Origin: an uncultured Prevotellaceae bacterium
GTDB lineage: Bacteria; Bacteroidota; Bacteroidia; Bacteroidales; Bacteroidaceae
Direction of reading: 5' to 3'
Assembly (NCBI GenBank): GCA_902800185.1
Contig: CADCDK010000006.1
Span: forward strand, 5,655-69,654
Length of the DNA: 64,000 nt
Below are positions 32,401 through 40,069 of the stretch, one piece after another; positions within the stretch are counted from its first letter, which is position 1, and each line of letters begins with the position of its first letter. The notes below the pieces were generated by a model, which was not told the DNA's origin, did not search any database, and worked only from the letters and a program-made list of their open reading frames with translations. The position numbers were made by a program, and so were the translations under genes.

Positions 32401-33772
32401 CAATGGATTTATAGAGACATTGCTCTCGCAGAAAGACGAGAGTTTTAGGCTTAGACTGCTGGCAGAGTATAATGCCGAAACAGTCATGCGAATAGTGTGT
32501 GCCTTCCTGAATAACGACGGCGGATGGATTGTTATAGGTGCATCTGAAGATGGAGCACGGACGGGTGTAGATGTTGAAGCGGTTGTGGCTGATATACAGC
32601 GAAATACCGTACAGCGAATCAAGCCCCTTCCACTGGTGTACATTCATGCTGAGGATTATCAGGATGGCAAAGTAGTGCTGGTGACAGTGATGAAAGGAGG
32701 TCTGCCTCCCTATTCGTTTGATTCAAGTTATTACACAATGGCTGGCGACCAGGTAGTCAAACCAAATACCGACGAGGTGAACCTGTTGATTCGCCGCTCA
32801 ATGACTTCATCCTCATCTTGGGAGAAAAGTACTTGTCTTGACGCAGAATGGGAGGATCTGAATGTAAATCTCATGCACGAAGTGGTTTGTAAAGGATTGG
32901 AAAGAGGCCGATTAGACGAGCGTAACAACACCCCGGAAAAACTCCTTGGCAATCTACAATTAGTCGATACCCCCAATGTAAAGAATGGAGCAATGGCTTT
33001 GTTTGGACAAGAGACTCCCAGATTTCTTCCGCAGAGCAGGATGCGGATACAAGTGATGCTGGGAGGAAAAGCGGCAAGCCAATATGAAGATACAGTAGTG
33101 ATGGAAGGAAATCTGCTGGAATTGTCGAAACGTGCAAGCGATTACTTTCTAAATCGATTGCCGATGGTCAGTGAATTCCACCATAAGGAATGGGACAGAA
33201 AAGATTACTCGGAATACCCACAGGATGTTTTGGACGAGGCTGTAACGAATGCCCTGATTCACCGGAACATGAGCGACACAACGGGTGAAGTGCTTGTGTT
33301 CATCTACGCAGACAGAATAGAGGTTATCAACCCTGGAACAATGCCTGAAAACCTAATAAAGAAAAAGAATGTGGTGCAGCCTCATGTGTCCACTCCAAGA
33401 AATCCGTTGATGGCAGAAATATTCTATGTCGCCGGGAAAATGGAAAAGACAGGAAGAGGGTTGAAACTGATTCACGACCAGATGAATGACTTGAAGCGTA
33501 AATTGCCCGAATGGGAATGTCTGGACGGAAGAACGAAACTAACCATATATCGCACACCCAATGACGTTAAGTTGAATGCCAGAGTAACCGAATATATAGC
33601 CACAAAGAAGGTAGGAGGCAGTTTCTCTAAGCAAGACTATCTGCAATATTGGAATTATAAGATTTCCGATCCGACAGCCAAAAACGACCTGCAACAGATG
33701 GTGAATGCAGGCCTCTGCCGGAAAGATGGTTCTGGTCCTGCTACGAGGTATGTAGTATTGGCTAACAATTAG
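32393..33772 (+). CDS. AlbA_2 (Schlafen-like) / GHKL-ATPase / winged-helix protein
   Basis: The 459-residue protein starts with a divergent AlbA_2 putative nucleic-acid-binding domain (about 10-135, with FLNNDGGWIVIGASEDG). A GHKL ATPase-like domain (about 250-390) has the N-box EAVTNALIH (N286) and the glycine-rich GKMEKTGRGLKLI. A C-terminal winged helix (about 393-455) may bind DNA. Such proteins are usually annotated as ATP-binding or transcriptional regulators. The 8-nt overlap with the DUF4062 gene makes a two-gene module. Its stop codon lies in one arm of a 12-bp inverted repeat. Confidence 0.82.
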   Translation: MSNNGFIETLLSQKDESFRLRLLAEYNAETVMRIVCAFLNNDGGWIVIGASEDGARTGVDVEAVVADIQRNTVQRIKPLPLVYIHAEDYQDGKVVLVTVMKGGLPPYSFDSSYYTMAGDQVVKPNTDEVNLLIRRSMTSSSSWEKSTCLDAEWEDLNVNLMHEVVCKGLERGRLDERNNTPEKLLGNLQLVDTPNVKNGAMALFGQETPRFLPQSRMRIQVMLGGKAASQYEDTVVMEGNLLELSKRASDYFLNRLPMVSEFHHKEWDRKDYSEYPQDVLDEAVTNALIHRNMSDTTGEVLVFIYADRIEVINPGTMPENLIKKKNVVQPHVSTPRNPLMAEIFYVAGKMEKTGRGLKLIHDQMNDLKRKLPEWECLDGRTKLTIYRTPNDVKLNARVTEYIATKKVGGSFSKQDYLQYWNYKISDPTAKNDLQQMVNAGLCRKDGSGPATRYVVLANN

Positions 33773-33866
33773 CCGATATTTAGCTGATAAAAGGTGTATT
33801 GCTTTGATTATTAATGATTTGTCACAAGCCAGAAGTTATAAATACTCATCCGATTATCGGCTAATT
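33767..33866. repeat. 12-bp perfect inverted repeat around the end of the AlbA/GHKL gene
   Basis: AATTAGCCGATA (33767-33778) is the exact inverse of TATCGGCTAATT (33855-33866), with 76 nt between. The left arm includes the TAG stop. A third partial copy (TTAGCTGATAA) begins at 33780. It may be a large hairpin at the transcript end or an element boundary. Confidence 0.7.
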
Positions 33867-33954
33867 TCTGCATACGACAGCAACAGAATTATGGGGTATC
33901 CCCTGATCCATTTTCATCAACAATAGAGCTGCAAGAACAAAAAGGTTATATAAT

Positions 33955-34242
33955 ATGGCAAAACGTAAAGAAATAAGAAACAGTACAGCCGAGTTCTTGA
34001 TCTTCCAGATAGAGGGAAAAGAACAGGGAATTGAGGTGTACTATAAAGACAAAACAGTTTGGTGTACCCAGAAAGCGATGGGGATGCTGTTTGATTGCAC
34101 TTCTGACAATATAGGTGTACATTTGCAGAATATCTATGATACTCAGAAATTGGATAGGGAGGCAACTACCGAAAAAATTTCGGTAGTTCGGCGTGAGGGT
34201 AATAGAGATGTCAATCGTACGTCTAATTGGAACGACATCTAA
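33955..34242 (+). pseudogene. Truncated RhuM-family gene (5' fragment)
   Basis: The 95-residue product has the N-terminal RhuM domain: AEFLIFQIEGKEQGIEVYYK, TVWCTQKAMGMLF and NIYDTQKLDREAT, then a degraded VNRTSNWNDI where relatives read RTLNFYNLDAIISVGYRVNS. Full RhuM proteins have about 330 residues. The family is typical of mobile and restriction-associated islands. This is the last piece of the island before yraN. Confidence 0.75.
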
Positions 34243-34273
34243 TGTCATAATGTAGAGGTATGTCTGGGATATC

Positions 34274-34654
34274 TCAGTACACTAACATCGGGTCAAAGGC
34301 ACCTTCCCAATGTTCTATGGAAGGGGTGCCCGCCTCCCTGTTCCCGACAACGGTAATAATATCGAAGCGTGTGTTCAGCATGATACGGTTCATCCTTATA
34401 TAAGCATTGGCCGAATAGCCAATGCTTTTGATTTTGTCACGAGTAATCGCATCCTCTGGCAGAGTGACTTCCCGTGAGCTGCGTGTCTTTACCTCGACAA
34501 ATACCAACGTCGTCAAGTCCTCCGTCAGGGCAATGATATCGATGTCACGATGTTTGTATCGCCAATCACGTTCCTTGATCACGTAGCCTTTCCTACGAAG
34601 GAACTCGACAGCAACGTCTTCCCCCCATTTACCCACATCATTATGCTCGGCCAT
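34274..34654 (-). CDS. YraN family protein (UPF0102)
   Basis: A 126-residue protein with a restriction-endonuclease-like fold: GKWGEDVAVEFLRRKGY, the RHRDIDII-like KHRDIDIIAL and LVFVEVKTRSS (the D...ExK nuclease pattern). Its function is unproven. I start it at MAEHNDVGKWGED (34654); the longer frame begins before the predicted transcription start given by the minus-strand -7 element at 34677-34684. It marks the right edge of the island. Confidence 0.9.
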   Translation of the reverse strand: MAEHNDVGKWGEDVAVEFLRRKGYVIKERDWRYKHRDIDIIALTEDLTTLVFVEVKTRSSREVTLPEDAITRDKIKSIGYSANAYIRMNRIMLNTRFDIITVVGNREAGTPSIEHWEGAFDPMLVY

Positions 34655-34676
34655 ATCGCATGATTCTTTACGAGTA

Positions 34677-34684
34677 CAAAAATA
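34677..34684 (-). promoter_or_regulatory. -7 promoter element of yraN
   Basis: Minus-strand TATTTTTG matches TAnnTTTG, 22 nt before the chosen start; it decides against the upstream Met at 34699. Confidence 0.5.
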
Positions 34685-34790
34685 CAAAAAAGGTACCATT
34701 GAAACGTAGAAAATTCAAAAAAACTATAGGAAAAGTGTTAAAAGTATTATAAAAACTGTTATTTATACACTTTATTACAAAAATATTCAT

Positions 34791-34798
34791 TACTTTTG
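34791..34798 (+). promoter_or_regulatory. -7 promoter element of the M23 peptidase gene, with structured leader
   Basis: TACTTTTG followed by C matches the consensus. The 90-nt leader holds a hairpin: CTTCAT (34820-34825) with ATGAAG (34831-34836), extended by TTTTTGC (34806-34812) with GCAAAAA (34836-34842), which partly competes. Confidence 0.55.
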
Positions 34799-34895
34799 CA
34801 GCGGTTTTTTGCTATTGCCCTTCATTTTGCATGAAGCAAAAACAAGTTTTTTAATAGAAGATGAGCTGTAAAGGCCATCTGAAAACCTAAGAATA

Positions 34896-35870
34896 ATGAG
34901 ATTAAGAAAGATTATCAAAGCACTGGCACTGACATCATTGTTTACATTGGCAACCCAACCGGCTGCTGCTCAAGATCTTCTTGCGCGACAGGCTCCTGTT
35001 GACAAGAAAATGAAGAAAGTTGATACGCTGGCTCTGCGTCGCATTATCAATCATGAAAACTTTGAATCTCCTGCCGCAGAACTCTATGCTGATTGGAACA
35101 ACGGTCACGTACACCTGCGCCAGAACACACTGCCAGATAACTATCGGATAGATTTACGAAACTTCTGTATGCCTACACCCAGCCGTGTAGTGACAAGTAA
35201 CTACGGACCACGTTGGGGACGCACCCACGAAGGTCTCGACATCAAGGTTTATACAGGCGACACCATTCGTGCCGCATTCAGCGGAAAGGTTCGCATTGTA
35301 AAATGGGACGGCAGAGGCTACGGCAAGTATGTCGTGATTCGTCATAACAATGGACTGGAGACCGTCTATGGACACCTCTCGAAGCAGTTGGTGGTGGAAG
35401 ACCAGCAGGTTCGTGCAGGCGACGTCATTGGCTTAGGAGGTAACACAGGGCGCAGCCAGGGTTCACACCTGCACTTCGAGACTCTGCTCAATGGCGTACC
35501 CATCAACCCCGCCTTGCTTTTCGACTTCCGTAACCAGGACGTAACAGGCGACTACTACGTTGTACACCATGACACCTATGCCTCTGAGTCATCTGAGGCC
35601 ACAAGACTTCGTGGAAAGATGGGGAACGGTGGCTATACACCCGAGATGGTGTATGGAAACGCTGCGCCAGACTTCAATCCTGCCAAGCAGACGAGCAGTT
35701 CTTCTGTGCGCGAGTCCTCGGCTTCCAAGCAGTATCATAAGGTGAAGAAGGGAGAAACGCTCGCAGCCATTGCCCGCAAGCGCCATACAACGGTTGACAA
35801 GCTGTGCAAGCTGAATCACATCAGCAAGTCCATGCGCATTCGTCCCGGACAGATTATCAGATACTCTTAA
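34896..35870 (+). CDS. Secreted M23 peptidoglycan endopeptidase with LysM domain
   Basis: The 324-residue protein has a signal peptide (1-25, ending PAAA). An M23 lysostaphin-like domain (about 97-210) has zinc ligands H111 and D115 in HEGLDIKV and H193 in SHLHFE, with H160 in YGHL and H191 also in the active site. The C-terminal LysM (about 280-323, YHKVKKGETLAAIARK) binds peptidoglycan. It should cut peptide cross-links during growth or division. Its end overlaps the convergent GT2 gene by 14 nt. Confidence 0.93.
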   Translation: MRLRKIIKALALTSLFTLATQPAAAQDLLARQAPVDKKMKKVDTLALRRIINHENFESPAAELYADWNNGHVHLRQNTLPDNYRIDLRNFCMPTPSRVVTSNYGPRWGRTHEGLDIKVYTGDTIRAAFSGKVRIVKWDGRGYGKYVVIRHNNGLETVYGHLSKQLVVEDQQVRAGDVIGLGGNTGRSQGSHLHFETLLNGVPINPALLFDFRNQDVTGDYYVVHHDTYASESSEATRLRGKMGNGGYTPEMVYGNAAPDFNPAKQTSSSSVRESSASKQYHKVKKGETLAAIARKRHTTVDKLCKLNHISKSMRIRPGQIIRYS

Positions 35871-36648
35871 GGTTTCGGAGTACGAACCATACGTGCATGG
35901 TGAGCGTTGTGAACAGTCCGTAGTGACTGCGCATGACGGCAAACCGCTCCCGCAAGGAAGCACGATGATTCTTGATACTCATCCCCCCCTCAAGATAGTT
36001 TACCAATACAGTCGGCACACGTCTCAATGACATGTGCCGCTGTTCTGTTTGATACATCACCCTTATACACCAATCTACATCGGCACTATAACGGTATTGC
36101 AGGTTGTATGGAATCTCCTTGGCAATTTCTGTACGCGCATAGAAAGCCTGATGGCAAACCAGCATACCCCATTTGAAAGAACGCCAAGAAAGTTTCCGAG
36201 GTGGTTGAAGCTTCCTGTGATAGAGGAAGTTCCCTTCGTTGTCAACCACATCCGTATCACCATACATCACTCCCGGCTCTACCCCATCCTGCTCCACCGC
36301 CTTGGCATAGGTGTCAGCAACAGACTGCAACGTATGTTCTGAAGGCAAGACGTCACCCGCATTCAGAAAGACGATATAGTCACCTGTTGCCAAACGCAAA
36401 GCCTTGTTCATGGCATCGTAGAGTCCGTGGTCGGGTTCTGACAGGATCCTGACCTCATGTCCACCCTCGCCACTATCGCTTTGCTGCTTGTATGCCATGA
36501 CCATTGACAACGTCGCATCCGTCGAAGCACCGTCTATGATTAAATGCTCAATCCCGCTATAGCTTTGTACAAGCACGCTGTCAAGTGTACGCTGCAACAC
36601 CTGGGCTGCATGATAGGTTACGGTCACTATGCTGAATCGTATCTTCAT
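35857..36648 (-). CDS. Family 2 glycosyltransferase
   Basis: A 263-residue GT-A fold enzyme: FSIVTVTYHAAQVLQRTLDS at the N-terminus, EHLIIDGASTDAT, and NKALRLATGDYIVFLNAGD carrying the metal-binding end of the second motif. It uses a nucleotide-sugar to extend a surface glycan; the sugar is unknown. It lies 7 nt after the GT4 gene, forming a two-gene operon. Confidence 0.9.
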   Translation of the reverse strand: MKIRFSIVTVTYHAAQVLQRTLDSVLVQSYSGIEHLIIDGASTDATLSMVMAYKQQSDSGEGGHEVRILSEPDHGLYDAMNKALRLATGDYIVFLNAGDVLPSEHTLQSVADTYAKAVEQDGVEPGVMYGDTDVVDNEGNFLYHRKLQPPRKLSWRSFKWGMLVCHQAFYARTEIAKEIPYNLQYRYSADVDWCIRVMYQTEQRHMSLRRVPTVLVNYLEGGMSIKNHRASLRERFAVMRSHYGLFTTLTMHVWFVLRNLKSI

Positions 36649-36655
36649 GTCACAA

Positions 36656-37906
36656 TCAAGATTTCTGGGTTACTAACTGATAAAGTTGCTGGTATTGGCT
36701 GGCAATAACACTTTCACTGTAGCGTTTGACAACACTCTTCCGCAGCTGCTGCAAAGGAATGTCTGCCGTCAGTCCCCAGGCAATACCCTTGGCAAGGTCA
36801 TCGACAGACAAACGCTCCGCTAAATAGCCCGTTTGCAGGTGCTCAATGATGTCTGCCTGTCCACTTCCCGCGAAAGAGACGGGAATGCTACCACATGCCT
36901 GTGCCTCAATGAGTGTCTGTCCGAAGGTCTCATAGAACGAGGAGGACACCGTCACATTCGATGCTGAATAAATCTGCGACAGCTTCTCCTCATGCTGAAC
37001 ATACCCCAAATATGTATAGGGAACAGGGATTTCCTGCAACAAGTCAGAACGACGAATGCCGCCAAACAACAACAGTCGTACATCAGAAGCCGCAAAGCGC
37101 CCTTCTTCCACAAGCTTTCTCAAGGCATTCACCAAATATTCAAATCCTTTGATGGGGTCATCGATTCGGGCTGCGCCAAACGAAATCACATAACATTCAG
37201 CAATGCCCAATTGTTCACGGGCTGCAGAACGCTCCACAGGGACAAACCGCTCTATGCAGATAGAATTGGGAATGGTCGTTATCGGCCAGCGTCCGATCAA
37301 TGTACTCCTACGCGCACAGTCAGCCAGCCAGTTGCTCACCGCCACAAAATGCAAGCGGCCCGCACGACCATACACATCCTGCTTACGATGGAATACACGA
37401 TGAGCCAAGTCCGTACTCCCCGATCTCTGCAGATAAGGACAATGATGACATTCCGACTCATAGCGGTTGCACTCATAGGCATGGTGACAGATGGCGGTGA
37501 GTTCCCACATGTCATGCATGGTCCATACAACAGGCTTCCCACTCTCAAAGATTTTCTTCAGTGATTGCAAAGAAAGCATGCCCTGATTGATCCAATGCAG
37601 GTGGATGACATCGGCTTCACGAAACTCGCGAAGGCGTGTAATGTCTGATCCTGCGTTGGCAATGTCGATTTTAAAAAGGTTCTTACGACTCAGGCGCTGA
37701 TGACAGAAGATGCTCCATCGTTCCCACAAGAAATGCAACGAATGAAGCCAACGGCTTACAGAGACAACGGAATCATTGTCGGTCTGCCTGATGCCCACCA
37801 ACATTTTTGCCTCTACTCCGTTGTTGTTCAAAGCCTGCATCAGACGGTGGGCTGCAACAGCTGCCCCGCCAGTCTGTTCACTCGTATTCACAATGAGTAT
37901 CTTCAT
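36656..37906 (-). CDS. Family 4 (group 1) glycosyltransferase
   Basis: A 416-residue GT-B retaining enzyme. The N-terminal TSEQTGGAAVAAHRLMQAL loop and the C-terminal SSSFYETFGQTLIEAQACGSIPV (E-x7-E catalytic motif region) are clear. A cysteine cluster with CHHCPYLQ in the middle is seen in some surface-glycan GT4 enzymes. It is cotranscribed with the GT2 gene from the -7 element at 37928-37935. Confidence 0.92.
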   Translation of the reverse strand: MKILIVNTSEQTGGAAVAAHRLMQALNNNGVEAKMLVGIRQTDNDSVVSVSRWLHSLHFLWERWSIFCHQRLSRKNLFKIDIANAGSDITRLREFREADVIHLHWINQGMLSLQSLKKIFESGKPVVWTMHDMWELTAICHHAYECNRYESECHHCPYLQRSGSTDLAHRVFHRKQDVYGRAGRLHFVAVSNWLADCARRSTLIGRWPITTIPNSICIERFVPVERSAAREQLGIAECYVISFGAARIDDPIKGFEYLVNALRKLVEEGRFAASDVRLLLFGGIRRSDLLQEIPVPYTYLGYVQHEEKLSQIYSASNVTVSSSFYETFGQTLIEAQACGSIPVSFAGSGQADIIEHLQTGYLAERLSVDDLAKGIAWGLTADIPLQQLRKSVVKRYSESVIASQYQQLYQLVTQKS

Positions 37907-37927
37907 CGCTTTTCTTCAATTTTGTAA

Positions 37928-37935
37928 CAAAGGTA
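37928..37935 (-). promoter_or_regulatory. -7 promoter element of the glycosyltransferase pair
   Basis: Minus-strand TACCTTTG matches TAnnTTTG, 21 nt before the GT4 start codon. Confidence 0.6.
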
Positions 37936-38048
37936 ATAGAATTCAGGGGAATAACAATAAAAAAGAGGGAAAAATCGCATCAAAAACAGTGGTTTTATGT
38001 TGATTTATGTCAAGAAGCAAAAATAATTGAAAAAAATACACTCAAAAA

Positions 38049-38080
38049 TTTGGAAGTTATCAAAAATCGTCGTACCTTTG
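38049..38080 (+). promoter_or_regulatory. Promoter of a candidate small RNA
   Basis: TTTG at 38049-38052, a 20-nt spacer and TACCTTTG at 38073-38080 followed by CA form a near-perfect promoter with no coding gene downstream on the plus strand. Confidence 0.75.
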
Positions 38081-38086
38081 CAATGT

Positions 38087-38279
38087 CAAAAGGTTAATAG
38101 ATTGTTTAGGTTAGTAGTAATAGATTTAGGTTTTTAGTTATTAGGTTTAAGGTAATTTTAAACGATTGTTTAACAGATAACAATGGCGACCGTGAGGCCT
38201 CCATTCGTTTTGAAAAGGATTTTTAGTTAAACATAGGCTCGTACGTCACTGCTCGTTGAGAGTGGTGGCGTACTTTTTT
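38087..38279 (+). ncRNA. Candidate small non-coding RNA of about 190 nt
   Basis: A strong plus-strand promoter (38049-38080) and an intrinsic terminator (38241-38279) bracket a 190-nt stretch with no open frame worth noting. Pairing segments include AATGG/CCATT around 38182-38205 and TGTTTA (38103-38108) with TAAACA (38228-38233). The 5' part is rich in TTAGGTTT/TTAGTT words. I cannot match it to a named RNA family; 6S RNA or a Bacteroidales-specific RNA are possibilities. It fills most of the 413-nt gap between the GT4 gene and ispF. Confidence 0.55.
38241..38279 (+). terminator. Intrinsic terminator of the candidate small RNA
   Basis: GTACGTCAC (38241-38249) pairs with GTGGCGTAC (38265-38273) with one G-U pair, followed by TTTTTT. 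The loop holds a smaller CTC/GAG pairing. Confidence 0.85.
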
Positions 38280-38319
38280 ATGCAATACTGCCGACTAATA
38301 ACAGAGGGGAATAAGAAGA

Positions 38320-38799
38320 TCAGGAATAAATCAAAGCAACGGCATAAGCGGAGATGCCTTCTTCGCGTCCCGTGAAGCCGAGGCGCTCAGTAGTGGTTGC
38401 CTTGATGGAGATACAATCGGGATCAACACCCATCACCTCGGCCAAGCACGCCTGCATAGCGGGAATATGGGGATTGAGTTTCGGACGTTCTGCGCACACC
38501 GTAACATCGATGTTACCCACCTGATAGCCTTTTGTGGCTATCAGCTCAATGGTCTTGCGAAGAATGATCTTGCTGTCCATGTCAAGGGTTTCAGCAGAGG
38601 TGTCAGGGAAATGATAGCCGATGTCACGCATATTGGCAGCACCCAACAGGGCATCGCAGACAGCATGTATCAACACGTCGGCATCGCTATGACCCAACAA
38701 GCCTAAGGAATGCTCCAACCGGATACCACCCAGCCACAGGGCACGCCCTTCTACCAACTGATGGACATCATAGCCCATTCCAACACGAAAGCTTTTCAT
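38320..38799 (-). CDS. ispF: 2-C-methyl-D-erythritol 2,4-cyclodiphosphate synthase
   Basis: Forms the cyclodiphosphate in the non-mevalonate isoprenoid pathway. The 159-residue length is typical; the N-terminal RVGMGYDVHQL gives the zinc ligands (D, H) and LLGHSDADVLIHAVCDALLGA is the family signature. Its start codon overlaps the porV stop by one nucleotide, so it rides on the porU-porV transcript or is coupled to it. Confidence 0.96.
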   Translation of the reverse strand: MKSFRVGMGYDVHQLVEGRALWLGGIRLEHSLGLLGHSDADVLIHAVCDALLGAANMRDIGYHFPDTSAETLDMDSKIILRKTIELIATKGYQVGNIDVTVCAERPKLNPHIPAMQACLAEVMGVDPDCISIKATTTERLGFTGREEGISAYAVALIYS

Positions 38800-40019
38800 T
38801 ATCTTCTACGGAATAAGTCCTTGATACCATCCATGTCGAAAGACAGGGTGAAGCGCATGGTCTGGTCAAGCGGGTTACTCTTGGCAGTGGCTATAACATA
38901 GCCAGCATCAAGCGAGAAAACATTCATCCGGAAGCCGGCGCCAACTGTGAAGTACTTACGGTTACCCTTATTCTCTGCCTCATGGTGATAACCGGCACGG
39001 AGAGAGAACTTGTCGTGATAGACGTATTCGCCACCGACAGACCACTGAATCTCGTCAAGCTCTTCCTTGAAGCCATTGGGAGCGTCGTGGAAGCTCTTAA
39101 AGATACCACTGATGCTCGAAAGGTCATAGTACTCGCGCTGCACACGCTTGTTGTAGTCCTCGCTCGACTCATCCTCCCTTTGTTGAGGAATGGTAGGAAC
39201 AAGCAGCTTGTTGGCGTCAGCGGCAATCGTAAAGCGGTTATACTCATCCACAGGAATCATCAACGATGCACCAAGACGCATGTTCGTTGGGATAAACTCA
39301 CTGTTGTCATCGCCGCCAAAACTGATCTTAGAACCAATGTTCGATATGTTCAAACCCAAACCCAACTGGCATTCACGGGCACCGATATTCAGGTAATTCT
39401 GATAATATGCGGCAATATCAGCAGCGAAAGCCGAACCAGGTGTCTTGTCATCGCTATAGTCGTAAGTCAGGTCAGAATAAATCCAGCGCACAGCAGCAGC
39501 CAAGGAGAACTTCTCGCTCAGCATGAGCGAGTAAGCCACGTCAATGGACATCTCATAGGGGTTGATGGTAGCAGCATTCGACATGTCGTCGTCCAAAGAG
39601 GTCTCGGAGAAGTTGGTCATCACCTCACCTAATGAAAAATAACGCAAAGAAGCCGACACCGCACTGTAGTTGCCAATGCGATAGTATCCGGAAAGATACG
39701 CCAAGTCGATATCGTTCACCAACTGGCGCAGCCATGGCGTATAGTTAAGGGACACGCCAGCCCTGGAGATGGTAAAGGGATACTTTGCAGGGTTCCAATA
39801 CTGTGAGTTGACATCGGGATCGGTGGCCGCACCCACATCACCCATACCACCCGCACGGGCGTCAGGAGCGATGGTCTGAGAGACCACAGCATGATTCACC
39901 GGATTGAACGTGTTCAGCTTGTCTTGAGCCGACAATGCCCATGGAAGTACTGCCAACAGACAGGCGAACACCATCCGTGCCACCCATATATGTACTTGAT
40001 AACTGGTGCTATTCTTCAT
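38799..40019 (-). CDS. porV: Type IX secretion outer-membrane protein PorV
   Basis: A 406-residue FadL-like beta-barrel with a signal peptide (about 1-31, ending WALSA). The N-terminal plug region TIAPDARAGGMGDVGAATDPD and the YWNPAKYPF segment are characteristic of PorV/LptO. PorV carries type IX cargo to the sortase PorU. porU lies just upstream in the same direction, the usual pair. Confidence 0.9.
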   Translation of the reverse strand: MKNSTSYQVHIWVARMVFACLLAVLPWALSAQDKLNTFNPVNHAVVSQTIAPDARAGGMGDVGAATDPDVNSQYWNPAKYPFTISRAGVSLNYTPWLRQLVNDIDLAYLSGYYRIGNYSAVSASLRYFSLGEVMTNFSETSLDDDMSNAATINPYEMSIDVAYSLMLSEKFSLAAAVRWIYSDLTYDYSDDKTPGSAFAADIAAYYQNYLNIGARECQLGLGLNISNIGSKISFGGDDNSEFIPTNMRLGASLMIPVDEYNRFTIAADANKLLVPTIPQQREDESSEDYNKRVQREYYDLSSISGIFKSFHDAPNGFKEELDEIQWSVGGEYVYHDKFSLRAGYHHEAENKGNRKYFTVGAGFRMNVFSLDAGYVIATAKSNPLDQTMRFTLSFDMDGIKDLFRRR

Positions 40020-40069
40020 CGTTTATTTATGCTTACACTGATATAAATAACGGAATCATTCCAAGTTTA

